Shown here: positions 35,653-45,600 of the stretch, in pieces
How positions within the stretch are numbered: position 1 is the stretch's first letter
Layout of the letters: every line of letters begins with the position of its first letter
Assembly (NCBI GenBank): GCA_903883645.1
Contig: CAISBR010000171.1
Location: 22,642 to 86,641, forward strand
Direction of reading: 5' to 3'
DNA: 64,000 nucleotides
From: an uncultured Myxococcales bacterium
GTDB taxonomy: Bacteria > Myxococcota_A > UBA9042
Position numbers and translations under genes: made by a program
Notes under the pieces: generated by a model
The model's input: only the letters and a program-made list of their open reading frames with translations
Databases searched by the model: none
Told to the model about the DNA's origin: nothing

Positions 35653-36378
35653 CTAGGCCGGCTGCACCAGTCCAAAGCGATTCTGATCCGGGTCCAAGAA
35701 CAGGCTAAATAGGCTGCCATCGCCCACATCCACAGGCTCGCCAAGCACTTCGCCGCCGTTCTCGGCCACGGCACGGCTGGCGCGGGCCAAGTCGGCCACC
35801 CGCACGTAGTCGGTCATGCCGCGCAGTCGACCACCGCGCTCGCCGCCCACCAAGCCCAGGCCCGGCTGCAGCTCGGTTTCGATAGCGTAATCCTCGACTC
35901 CGTCGACCTCTTTGAAATTCCAGCCGACCAATTCGCTGAAGTAATGGCGCGCCTGCTGCAAGTCGCCCACGCCGATCTCGACCCAGCTGATGGCGTTGGT
36001 CGCGCTGCCCGAATGCTCGGGTTCGCCCATGGTTTCGGCCTGCCAAAAGGCGAGCTCGTTGTTCCAGGGGTCGAGCGTGTCGGTCCACGCGCCGGCATCG
36101 GGCACTTCGGACCGCTCGACCGCGACGCGGCCCCCTAGCTCGACCGCGCGACCGGCATCGACCACGCAGTCTTCGCTTTGCACATAGTGGCACACGCCCA
36201 GCGGCATGCCCGAGTCGCCCACCTGCCAGATCGACACGATGGGGGCTCGCCCGGTGTCGGCCATGGCGTATTCGTCGCTCAGGGCGGTGATGCGCCAATC
36301 GAAAACACTAGAATAGAAGGCAATTGCTCGCTTTAAGTCGCTGACTCGAATCTCGATTTGCCAGATGCGCCGGCCCAT
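35653..36378 (-). CDS. Two-domain glyoxalase/VOC-fold protein
   Basis: 241 aa from the ATG at 36378, preceded by GAGGG. Two vicinal-oxygen-chelate domains run about 1-115 (IWQIEIRVSDLKRAIAFY) and 120-241 (ISWVEIGVGDLQQARHYF), each with the alternating betaalphabetabetabeta pattern. Proteins of this type (27 kDa-antigen-like) bind metals or small ligands, and many lack known catalysis. No specific substrate can be named. Cytoplasmic, with no clear operon partner. Confidence 0.85.
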   Translation of the reverse strand: MGRRIWQIEIRVSDLKRAIAFYSSVFDWRITALSDEYAMADTGRAPIVSIWQVGDSGMPLGVCHYVQSEDCVVDAGRAVELGGRVAVERSEVPDAGAWTDTLDPWNNELAFWQAETMGEPEHSGSATNAISWVEIGVGDLQQARHYFSELVGWNFKEVDGVEDYAIETELQPGLGLVGGERGGRLRGMTDYVRVADLARASRAVAENGGEVLGEPVDVGDGSLFSLFLDPDQNRFGLVQPA

Positions 36379-36493
36379 GCCGCCCTCGCTGCGCACAGTT
36401 AGGAGTGCGAATACGGCAAGGCTACGCCGGCAAGGGCAGTTTGGCAAAGCCCGCTGGCGGCTGCCGTGGCAAAGTGCGCAAACTTTGCGTAGT

Positions 36494-38050
36494 TTAAGGC
36501 GCCGTCGTCGGAGTCACCGCGTGCTGCAGCAGTAGCCAGGCGCCAGACTGGCCGGCTACGCGCGACTGCTTTAGTAACCGCTGCAAAAGCTTGGGGTTTG
36601 GCGCTCGCACCAGGGCAAACTCGTAGTCGGCCCAATGCTCGGCAGTGCGGAACTTGCCCGGCTGGGTCTGCGGCGGCGCGGGTCGCTCGGCACCGGGCCG
36701 CACGTGCACCGGATTCAATGCAGTACCAAACACATAGGGGACAAAGCCCGCGCGGTGGCGAATCGGATGGTAGTAGCCCGCGTGAATGTGCGGCTGGAAC
36801 ATCTGCGGCTGCAGTTCGGGCGAAGTCGGGTCGGCCATAAGCGGTAATAACCTAGATTTACTTGGTATTTTATCAACAAGCGGCAGCACCTCGCCGATCT
36901 CGTCGCCAAGGCGCCACTGCTTGACCGCACCGTGCAGCGTGAGACCGGCGACCAGCGCCACCAGCACAATGGCGGACCGAGGCGCCAGCTCGAGCCGACC
37001 GGCCAGCACCGCCAGCAGCGCATACACCAACGCGATCAAGCGCAAATTAAGGTAGAAATACTGAATACCTACGTCCGCTTGCGGCAAGACAAGATAGGCG
37101 AGCGCCGTCGCAGCGAGCAGGGCCCACCACAGGCGGTCGCGCCACGTCGGCGGCTGCAGCGGCGCAGGCTGGGTGCGAGCAGCCATAGCCAGCACCACCA
37201 GGACGCCCAGCCATGCTGCGAGCGGCACCGCATCGAAGCCGCGCGCGCCGAGCATCCCTACGGCCGGCATGAGGGCAAAGATAGCGGCAAATTCAAGACT
37301 TGGAGGCACAAACTGGTGCTGTACCGCGGGGCCACCCAGACCCGCCGCCAGCAAAAGTGCCACGGTCGTGGCCAGCGCCGTCGCCGCCAGCAGCAGCCCA
37401 CGCCGCCGCACCAGCGCAGGCAGCGGCCGCCACAGCGAGGCCAGCGCCGCCAGGCCCGCATAGGCCAACCCTGCAAACGGATGGGTTAGGTTAAGCAAAA
37501 GCACCACCGCAGCATGGCCCAGCCACCACCGCCGCGGCGGGTGTTCGCTTGTCGCATCCGTGTGCTGCAGCAGCGCCCACACGAGCAGCGGCACGGCCAG
37601 GCACCAGTTGACCAGCCCAAGGTACCAGCACTGGGTAAACGTAAGCGGCACCCACAGTAGCAGCCCGTAGCGCGGCAAAGTGGGCGTGGGTGCGCTACGG
37701 CGCAAGTGGCGGTCGGCAGCCGCAATCGCAAGCGCGGTGGCCACGCCCACCAGCGACAGGGTCAAACGGCCCGCGGCCTCAAGACCGAACAGCGGGGTAA
37801 GCAGCGCGATCAGTGCGTAAATACTGGTATACGGCCCTAGATGCCACTCGCCCACGTAGTGTTGGCTCAGCGGGCCGCCGGGCGGGTCCAGAAGCACCGC
37901 GACGTTGAAAAGATGTTGGGGATAGTCTTGCAGCGGCGGCAACGCGGCCAGCCATACCGGCAGCAGGCCAAGGGCGGTAAGCAGCGACAAGGCCAGCAGA
38001 AATGGCCACCTAGTCGGAGCGGACGGCATTGGGGTGGCGGGAATCGACAT
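36494..38050 (-). CDS. Polytopic membrane protein, 518 aa
   Basis: The start is placed at the ATG at 38050 (another ATG lies 7 codons inside); the open frame runs on upstream but that part is Arg/Pro-rich noise. At least nine hydrophobic segments are seen, with a loop LQDYPQHLFN after the first helix and a C-terminal extracytoplasmic region of ~120 residues. The layout recalls GT-C-type glycosyltransferases, whose catalytic acidic residue is in the first loop (the Asp in LQDYP is a candidate), but no firm family is recognised. It diverges from the sulfatase-fold gene. Confidence 0.78.
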   Translation of the reverse strand: MSIPATPMPSAPTRWPFLLALSLLTALGLLPVWLAALPPLQDYPQHLFNVAVLLDPPGGPLSQHYVGEWHLGPYTSIYALIALLTPLFGLEAAGRLTLSLVGVATALAIAAADRHLRRSAPTPTLPRYGLLLWVPLTFTQCWYLGLVNWCLAVPLLVWALLQHTDATSEHPPRRWWLGHAAVVLLLNLTHPFAGLAYAGLAALASLWRPLPALVRRRGLLLAATALATTVALLLAAGLGGPAVQHQFVPPSLEFAAIFALMPAVGMLGARGFDAVPLAAWLGVLVVLAMAARTQPAPLQPPTWRDRLWWALLAATALAYLVLPQADVGIQYFYLNLRLIALVYALLAVLAGRLELAPRSAIVLVALVAGLTLHGAVKQWRLGDEIGEVLPLVDKIPSKSRLLPLMADPTSPELQPQMFQPHIHAGYYHPIRHRAGFVPYVFGTALNPVHVRPGAERPAPPQTQPGKFRTAEHWADYEFALVRAPNPKLLQRLLKQSRVAGQSGAWLLLQHAVTPTTAP

Positions 38051-38251
38051 GCTGCGTATCGGCCCTGGCGAGGACTCTGCGCGACCGTACGCTGGCCTCG
38101 CGGCAGGGTCAAGCCGCTTGGGCTGCGGCTGCTGCGGGCGTGCGCCTTGACGAGCCGTGACCGGTGCACCAGACTGGCGCATACGCGGCGGCGAGGGCAC
38201 GGCAAGGTGGCGAATCGGATAGATAATCAAGGCATTCTCCGACCTCGCCCT

Positions 38252-40504
38252 ATGTGGATGGCGCACTTGTACTACGCGGCATGGTGCTTGATGCCGGCGC
38301 TGGCGGTGGCGGTGGGTACCAAGGCCTGGCGCGCGGCGAGGCTCATCGAGCGCTTGCACCTGCCGCTGCACACCACGTATCTAGGCATTTTTTGGTCGGA
38401 TCTGGGCCTGTGGCTGGCGCTGGCTGGCATGGGCGGTCTGCTGCTGTGGCTTGGGCAAGGGCGCGCGCCGCGTCTGGCGCGGATTGCCCTGCATGGCCTG
38501 GCGCTCGCGACGAGCTTGGTGGCGACGCTCGACCTCGTGTTCTATGCCACCACGGGCGACCAGCTCGACTGGGACCTGTTCCACTACGCCGTGCGCAATC
38601 TGGCGATGCTGTGGCAGGTGCTCGGCAGTGAGACGACACCAGGTAAGTTATTGCTGCTATTCGCTTTTCCTTCCATGACGCTGCTCCCGCTGCTGCTGCG
38701 CCGTGGCGCGCCGCTGGGGCTGCCCTGGCGGATCCGCGACGCTCTGGCCGTTGTGGCAGTGGCGCTGTCGCTGGCGGTGCCGCTGGGTCCGCGGGCACTT
38801 GCGCATCCAGTTGGCCTGCCCCCTGCGCTGCAACCACTTGATCATGCTATACAATGGAGTTGGCTGCAGGCCAGTGTGCGCGATCCAACGCCACCGCCGC
38901 CGGCGACCGTTGTGGGCCCGCCAAAGTGGCGCTGGCAGGCCGGAAAGCAAGACGCCAAGCGCCGTTACAACGTGCTGGTGGTGCTGCTCGAGTCGACACG
39001 GGCGAGCGCGACGAGCCTGGAACATCCCGAGCTAGTTACAACTCCGCGCCTGGCGACCCTGGCGGCCCGTGGGCTTTGGGCGAGCCAAGCCTACACGACG
39101 ATTCCGCATACGACTAAGGCACTTATCGCAACGCTGTGCGGTTATCCACCCCGCATTGACCCCGAGTTTAGCGAGGCGGAGTGGGGCGCGCTGCCGGCGG
39201 CGTGCTTGGCCGAACTCCTTGGTCAGCAAGGCTATCGCAGCCTTTTTCTGACCGCGGCCGCTGGCAAGTTCGAAAATAACCACCAACTGGTCGAGCAGAT
39301 GGGCTACCAAACCGTGATCATGGGCGACGAGCTCGCCGATCCGAGCTATGCGCCGCAGGTGGCCGGGCACGCACAGATCAACTATTTTGGCTACGAAGAC
39401 GCGGTGTTGCCAGGCCTGCTGCTCGGCTGGACGGCGCGGCAGACTGAGCCCTTTTTCGCAACGGTGCTCACGCTCAACGCCCACCACCCGTACCAGCTGC
39501 CGGGCAATCGGCCGCGGCCCAACTTGGCGCCGGGCAGCCTGGGCGATTATCTGGCGGCGGTGCAGTCGACGGACGCGGTGCTGGGCGAAATCCTAGATGG
39601 CCTTCAGAAACAAGGACATGGCAACGACACGCTGGTGCTAGTTCTGGGCGATCACGGCGAGGCCTTTGGCGAGCACGGCCAGGCGCAACACGACGATGTG
39701 CCGTACGACGAGGCGCTGCGCATTCCGCTGGTGCTGGCGGGGCCGGGTGTGCTGGCGGGGCAGCGCGCCAAGGGGCTGCGGCAAAACCTGGATGTAGCCC
39801 CCACGGTTCTTGAACTGCTTGGTATTTCGTTCGAAAGTGGCGCGCGCCCCGGCATTTCGCTGCTGTCGGCGCAGGGGCATATGCGGCTTGACTTGGCAGT
39901 ATGGCCGCGCGATCGCGCACTTATCGAGCTGTCTGACGCGCGCAAGCTGATCGACCACCTGGGGCGCCGCGAGGCCGAAGTGTTTGATCTGGCGCAGGAC
40001 TCAAGCGAGACCCGCGACATCGGCGCAGAAGTGGCCCAAGCCGAGCGCGAGGCCGCGCATACGCGACTGCTGAACTGGCGCAACGAAGTCATGCAAGTCT
40101 GGGCTCGCCAAGGGCTTATCGGACATGCGCAGGTACTACCACAACTGCCCGCGACGGCGCAGCGGCTTGAACTCGCCCTGGGATGCGGCCTGCGGCTGGT
40201 GGCACAAGAACTGGACAATGCCTCGCAACCACCCGAACTTAAGCTTTATCTTCGCTCTGTGGCGCCCGCTACTGCGGCGCGGCGGCTCGAGCTGACCGCA
40301 CCTGTGCCGGGCCGGCCCGACGAGGCGGTGCCGCCGCTCGCGGAACCCAGGCCGCTGCCGCCGCCCGCTTGGCCGATGGGTGCTAGTATTTTGCAGCGTT
40401 ACGCGCTGTCAGCGCCGCCGCGGGGGCCGTTGCGGTTGCGAGCGCTGCAGGCCAATGGTGCGGCGTGTGGTGGTGCGCAAGAGCTGAAGCTGCCTTCGCA
40501 TTGA
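38252..40504 (+). CDS. Membrane-anchored sulfatase-fold enzyme (LtaS/phosphoethanolamine-transferase-like)
   Basis: 750 aa from the ATG at 38252. Four to five N-terminal transmembrane helices (to about residue 200) precede an extracytoplasmic alkaline-phosphatase/sulfatase domain: metal-binding Glu in VVLLESTRAS, candidate nucleophile Thr in TIPHTTKAL, LTLNAHHPY, and LGDHGEAFGEHGQ with the metal-binding Asp-His. A beta-rich ~150-residue tail follows. Members include LtaS, OpgB and EptA-type enzymes that transfer phosphoglycerol or phosphoethanolamine to envelope glycans or lipids. The exact reaction is not decided by sequence. Confidence 0.88.
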   Translation: MWMAHLYYAAWCLMPALAVAVGTKAWRAARLIERLHLPLHTTYLGIFWSDLGLWLALAGMGGLLLWLGQGRAPRLARIALHGLALATSLVATLDLVFYATTGDQLDWDLFHYAVRNLAMLWQVLGSETTPGKLLLLFAFPSMTLLPLLLRRGAPLGLPWRIRDALAVVAVALSLAVPLGPRALAHPVGLPPALQPLDHAIQWSWLQASVRDPTPPPPATVVGPPKWRWQAGKQDAKRRYNVLVVLLESTRASATSLEHPELVTTPRLATLAARGLWASQAYTTIPHTTKALIATLCGYPPRIDPEFSEAEWGALPAACLAELLGQQGYRSLFLTAAAGKFENNHQLVEQMGYQTVIMGDELADPSYAPQVAGHAQINYFGYEDAVLPGLLLGWTARQTEPFFATVLTLNAHHPYQLPGNRPRPNLAPGSLGDYLAAVQSTDAVLGEILDGLQKQGHGNDTLVLVLGDHGEAFGEHGQAQHDDVPYDEALRIPLVLAGPGVLAGQRAKGLRQNLDVAPTVLELLGISFESGARPGISLLSAQGHMRLDLAVWPRDRALIELSDARKLIDHLGRREAEVFDLAQDSSETRDIGAEVAQAEREAAHTRLLNWRNEVMQVWARQGLIGHAQVLPQLPATAQRLELALGCGLRLVAQELDNASQPPELKLYLRSVAPATAARRLELTAPVPGRPDEAVPPLAEPRPLPPPAWPMGASILQRYALSAPPRGPLRLRALQANGAACGGAQELKLPSH

Positions 40505-40576
40505 CGTCGCCGACCGTTTGTGCCAAATCGCCGCGCAGACGTTACCCTGCCCTCCGCCCGCCACACGAAGGTGACC

Positions 40577-42367
40577 GTGAGCCACGCCGATACCGCTAAG
40601 CCCCTGGATTTAAATGCGCTGTCGCTGACCCGACTCGACGAGCCTATGCGCGACAATGCCGGGGTGCGCATCCCGACCGACTGGGTATGGCGGACGCCTG
40701 ATTTGGCGGGGGCGATCGGCGCGGCCCTGGCCCAGGGCGGCAGCGTGGTGATGATTGGCGCCCAGACCAGCGCGACCAATAATTTCGGGCGCATGCTGCG
40801 GCAACGGCCTGAGTTGGCCAGCCCCGAGCCGGTGATTGGTATCCAAGCGCAGACGCTGAACACGGCGCCGAACGAGCCGCTGCCGCAGAGCCAAGAGCAC
40901 GATTTTTCGCGACCACTGCCCAGTAACCAGCTGCAATTGCTGCGCGATCGCGAGGGAGAGGGGCGACATACGGTGCGCCTGGGAGCGGGCATCACCTTTA
41001 GCCAGGTAAACGACCTCGTGCGGCAAGAGCTTGGCGACGACCCGCGCTGGGATTACTGCGTGCCCATCGATCTGACGACCACCGACATCGCCCACGCCGG
41101 CGCGGTGTATGCCACGGGCGCGCAAGGGCCGTCGCGGCTGCGGGTCGCCGAGGTGGCCAAGTCGGCAACGCTGTGTACGGGCGCGCAGTTGCAGCACCTG
41201 ACTACGCCGAGCGAGCTAGCCGGTCACCAAGGCCTGTGGGGCATGACCGGCGCGCTGATCGAGCTGGAATTGCGGGTGTTTCGCCGCCCCAAGCACCGCT
41301 TCGGCTTCTTTGTGCCCCTGACGCGCAGCGCCGACGGCAGCTGGATCGAGCAAGTGGCTGCTGTGCTTGCACTTTTGCGCGACGCCACCACCCTGCACCT
41401 GCGCGACGGCGAGCTGTGCTCCGATTGGCCGAGCGGCCTGATCGACGGCGCCGAGGTGTTTGCCCGCGACACCTTAGAACTGGTGGCCACAACTACGCTT
41501 CCGGCTGGGCCAAACCGAATTGCGGCCCAAAAGATTCTGCAACTGATGCAAGCTCGCGATCGCGGCGGGCCGCCGGTGCCGAGCAGCGACTTCGCCATCT
41601 ATCTGACGGGCAACGCTGAATTTGCCGATCTCGACGAGTTCTTGAGCGATCCGACCAGTCCGCTGGCGCAGCTCGTCGACTACTCCGAACACAAAGAGCG
41701 CTTCTTGCACGCCGCCGGTATAAAAACCATCGACGATGAGCGGGCTTTTGAAGAGATGCGCCTGCTGCGCGAGTCGTTTGCCGATATTTCGCGCCAGCAC
41801 GCCAAGCGCCGCGAGCCGGACCAGGCCAAGCCGTTCTCCGAATCGACCGACATCAATTGCTACGTCGATCCCCAGGCGGCGCGGGCGATGGATGTCGAGG
41901 CACTGCGCGCGGCTTTTCGTCTGATTCTGCAACCTTACTATGCCTACGAGATGCGCATCCGCGACTTGGCCGAGCTGGGCAAAGCGGTAGGCGTGCAGGT
42001 CACCCTTACTCGTTACGGCCACCTGAACCCGCGCTCGACCAATTTGCACACGCGGGTGACGGTGCACGCGCCCGAAAACGCCATTCACGCGCAAATCTAC
42101 CAGCAGGTGGTGCAGCGGGCGCGCGATAATCTAGTGAATGTGCTCAAAGATTTGGGCCAGCGCAACCCGGCCATCCGCGTCGAGGGCGGCGAAAAGGGCA
42201 AGATGACGCCCGAGGCCTGGGAGCTGGCAGGCCCTGAGCTGCGTGCCCAGACCGTGGCGCTGCTGGCGGCAGCAGATGTGCGCTTGCAGCCGCACCTCAA
42301 GGGCGAGTGGGCGGAGCAAGTGGCGCGGGTGCGCCGGCAGAGTGCGCAACCTATGTATCCGATCTAG
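40577..42367 (+). CDS. FAD-linked oxidase (PF01565-type), substrate unknown
   Basis: 596 aa from the GTG at 40577, which has AAGGTGA upstream; GTGs at 40571 and 40520 are alternatives. The FAD-binding fold of the GlcD/D-lactate dehydrogenase type is seen in GAIGAALAQGGSVVMIG, then HTVRLGAGITFSQVNDLV and HAGAVYATGAQGPSRLR, with the C-terminal cap region carrying GHLNPRSTNLHTRV. It likely oxidises a hydroxy acid and passes electrons onward. No FeS partner or transporter adjoins it. No signal peptide. Confidence 0.83.
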   Translation: MSHADTAKPLDLNALSLTRLDEPMRDNAGVRIPTDWVWRTPDLAGAIGAALAQGGSVVMIGAQTSATNNFGRMLRQRPELASPEPVIGIQAQTLNTAPNEPLPQSQEHDFSRPLPSNQLQLLRDREGEGRHTVRLGAGITFSQVNDLVRQELGDDPRWDYCVPIDLTTTDIAHAGAVYATGAQGPSRLRVAEVAKSATLCTGAQLQHLTTPSELAGHQGLWGMTGALIELELRVFRRPKHRFGFFVPLTRSADGSWIEQVAAVLALLRDATTLHLRDGELCSDWPSGLIDGAEVFARDTLELVATTTLPAGPNRIAAQKILQLMQARDRGGPPVPSSDFAIYLTGNAEFADLDEFLSDPTSPLAQLVDYSEHKERFLHAAGIKTIDDERAFEEMRLLRESFADISRQHAKRREPDQAKPFSESTDINCYVDPQAARAMDVEALRAAFRLILQPYYAYEMRIRDLAELGKAVGVQVTLTRYGHLNPRSTNLHTRVTVHAPENAIHAQIYQQVVQRARDNLVNVLKDLGQRNPAIRVEGGEKGKMTPEAWELAGPELRAQTVALLAAADVRLQPHLKGEWAEQVARVRRQSAQPMYPI

Positions 42368-42612
42368 AACACCCTTTTTCGGCAGACTGACAGACAGAGC
42401 CCGGCGCCTAGTTTTAGGGAAGCGCCTGCGTCTGTGCTTGTGCAGCCCCCGAACAAGGCGAAAATGCGCCCGATTCAAAGGGGTTAGATAGTGTTAGATG
42501 TGCTGGAGGAGGCCTCCTCGCCGTCGCGCCACCTGCAGAACAGCCAGGCAGGGGCGCGACGCGAGGAATGCTATCGGTTACCGCACGAAGTCATGCGGTC
42601 TAGGTCAGAACC
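42368..42612. other. Convergent intergenic region with hairpins
   Basis: No gene is seen. It holds a nested dyad (GGCGC at 42403-42407, CCTA/TAGG at 42407-42418, GCGCC at 42422-42426), a perfect 14-bp palindrome GAGGAGGCCTCCTC at 42506-42519, and a short CCGCA/TGCGG stem at 42581-42598. One or more probably end transcription from the two converging genes, but none has a clear T tract. Confidence 0.45.
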
Positions 42613-45600
42613 TTACTTGTGCACAACGGCGATGGCGGCGATCTTGCCGGGGCCGTGGCAGAGCAAGCACTGCTCTTTGGTCGCACCGGCAGCCACCGTG
42701 TTGGCGCGGGTGTCGTAGAAGTGACCGCCCGCAGCCTGCATGTGGTCGACCGCCGGAGCGCTGTCGTGGCATGAGCTGCAAATCGCGGTAATGGGCGATG
42801 TGACCAAGTTGGCCGCCGTGGCGCCCGTGCCCGACACATCGTTGGGGAGGCCCGCGGTGATGGCGTAGCCCGCGCCGTAGTTCGCCGTGTCTACAACGAT
42901 GTAGGGCGAGAAGCGGTAGGCCGTGGTCGAGACCGAGCTGAAGATACCGGTCGCGGACGCACTGCTGACCATCGAGGGCACCGCGGCCACAGCGGCCGAG
43001 TTGCTGAAGTCAAAGCCATTTGCCGTGTGGCAGGCCGTGCACTGCGACAGCGCGCCCGGGAACTCGACGTCGGCGAAGGTGTCCGTTGCCGAAACCGCTG
43101 CCCAGTTGAACGGCACCGTGCGCTTGCGGGCGCCGTGGATGGCGTGGATGTACTGCTTGGCGCCGGAGCCCCAGCCGCTGCTGGTGCGGTTCGGCGTGTG
43201 GCACCAAATGCATACCGTGCCATTGTTGCGGGCGCCCGAGTGGAAGTACGGCTCGGCGCCCAAGGTGCCGTGGCACTTGAGGCAGCCCGCGTTGTCGACG
43301 ATGACGCGGCGAGCGGCCCAGCTGTTGCACGGTGCGGCGGTGGTGCAGGTGCACAACTTGGCGGCCGTGTTGGCGCACAGGGCGGTGCCCTGGTAGCCGG
43401 TGGTCTGCGTGCCGGCAGTGACGACGGTGTTCTTGGCGGCAACCCAGGCGATGGTCGGGTAGATGAGCAGGCCGCCAACCTTGGTGGTGGCATCGTATGT
43501 GTACGCCGGCAGGTTGGTCTGGGTCAGGGGCTGCGCGGTGGTGATGCCCGAGTTGGTGCCCAGGCCACCGACGAGCAGCGAAGCCGAGTCGGGGATGAGC
43601 ACGGTGTTCAGGTTGGCCGTGTAGTAGCCCGTGGCCGCGTTGAAGGTCAGCGTGCCCGCGGGGACGACGCAGTTGTTCGGCGCTGCCGCGCAGGTGCAGG
43701 GCGCGCCCACGGTGCAGGCCACGCCAGCCTTGGTGCCCAGGGTCGAGGTACCGGTGGTGATGCTCGACGTCGTGCCATTCCAGATATTCTTCAGGTACAT
43801 GCTGCCCGACGCATTGTAGTCGGCCGGCATGGCGATGTTGTCTTGCGGCTGGGCCCAGGCGAAGTACACGGTGGGGGCGCCGACAAAGTTGGCAAACATC
43901 TCGGGCGTGGTCGCCGTCGACTGGAAGGGCAGGAACACCACGTCGGTGCCGTTCTTCTTGAACTTAAAGGTGAGCGACGGGCGACGCACCGTGCCGTCGA
44001 GCCAGGTGCCCGCGGTCGAGACATCGTAGGTGATGATGTCGGCGCCCGTGGGGACGTAACCCGAGGTGGGGATCGAAGCGGTCTTGGTGGTGGTCACAGG
44101 CAGAACCGGCACGTGGTAACCCTCGATGTCGGTGGCGCTGTGGCAGAGCGTGCACTGGTCGTCGGTCTTGCCGGCGCCGCCAACGTGCAAGCAGGGCACC
44201 TTAAGGCCCGTGACGGCGTCGACCGTGGGCGGGTTGGTGCACTTGATTAGCGTGGTGTCGGTCATGCTCACGTTGTCGTGGCACGAGGTGCACGCCTCGC
44301 GGTTGGGGCGGGTCTTCCACTGGTCAGTCTGCTGCGAGCCGGCGTGGCAGGTCTTGCAGCTACGAATGTCTTGCGGGAAGGGGAAGCTGATGCCCTGGTA
44401 GATATTGGCCGGGTTGATGTTCTCGCTGTTGTGGATGCGGTGCAGGTACACGCGGTGATCGGCCGCCTCGTTGGCCGCGCCGGTCGTGGTCAGGCGGTTG
44501 TTGTGGCACATGTTGCAGAAGTTGGCCTCAACGCGTGCGCCGCCGTGGAAAGCCGCTGCGGTCGAGCCCTCGGGCAGGTGGCCGCGGTGGCAGTTGTTGC
44601 AGGTCGCGCTGGCAACCAGCTCGCGGCGCTCGGGCGTGCCCTTGCCACTGGGGATGAACGCGTACTCTTTGTTCACGGCCTTGAAGGTCGACGAAGCGGT
44701 CGTGTTGACCGTGTCGGTCTGGCGGGTCGCGGCGATCCACAGCGCGTGGCTGTTGTCGAGCTTGGTCGCGTCGTACTTGACAGCCTGCGGGCCGGGGCTC
44801 GTGGCGACTGCCGGGAAGGTGTAGGTGTAGTCGCCGGGGGCGTTCTGCACAAACGTGCCCGCGCCCGTCGACTTACCCGTGGCGTCAACCGCAGGCTTGC
44901 AGTCGGTGCCCAGGGGATTGAGCATGCCGGGGTTGAACACGGTCAGCGCCGACGCCGAGTTCGACTTGGTCATCACGTTGTACGGCAGCATGTTGCCCGC
45001 CGAGTCCTTGGTGATGTAGGCCAGGCCAAAGGTGGGGCGAATCACAGTGTTCAGCGAGTAGTTGCCGCACACGTCGACCGCGTAACCCTTGTCGTCGGTC
45101 ATGGTGAAGTTGACCTTGATCGGGTCGGTCGCGACGGTGCTGACGCTCTTGACGGTGATGACGAGGCCGGTGCTGGTCGTCGACAGGCCGTTCAAGCCGT
45201 TGGTGCCATTGGTGCCATTGCTGCCGTTGGTGCCGTTGGTACCATTGGTGCCGTCCGCGACCGTGACCGTGGCCGAGCCGGGGCAGTCGATGGTCTTGGT
45301 GCCGTCGCCGTTGTCTTTGACGGTGCAGTTCTTGGCGTCGGCGCCGTTCTTGCCGTCGGCAACGGTCACCGAGGTGCCGTCTTCGCAGCTGATGGTCTTG
45401 GTGCCATCGCCGTTGTCTTTGACGGTGCAGCTTTTGCCCGCGGCGCCGTCGTTGACGGTCACGGTGTCGCTGCCGGGGCAGTTGATGGCCTTGCTGCCAT
45501 CGCCGTTGTCTTTGACGGTGCAGCTCGAGCCGTTCGCACCGGCCGCGCCGTCGGCCACCGTTGCGGTGGTGCCGTCTTCGCAGCTGATGGTCTTGGTGCT

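Noticed and set aside
42506..42519. Palindrome GAGGAGGCCTCCTC as a restriction-modification or operator site
   Set aside because: A 14-bp palindrome of G/C-rich repeats can arise by chance here, and nothing nearby needs it; kept only as part of the gap description.
43027..44250. 407-codon open frame opposite the decahaem gene
   Set aside because: Same reason; it covers the haem-binding part in antisense and has no family features.
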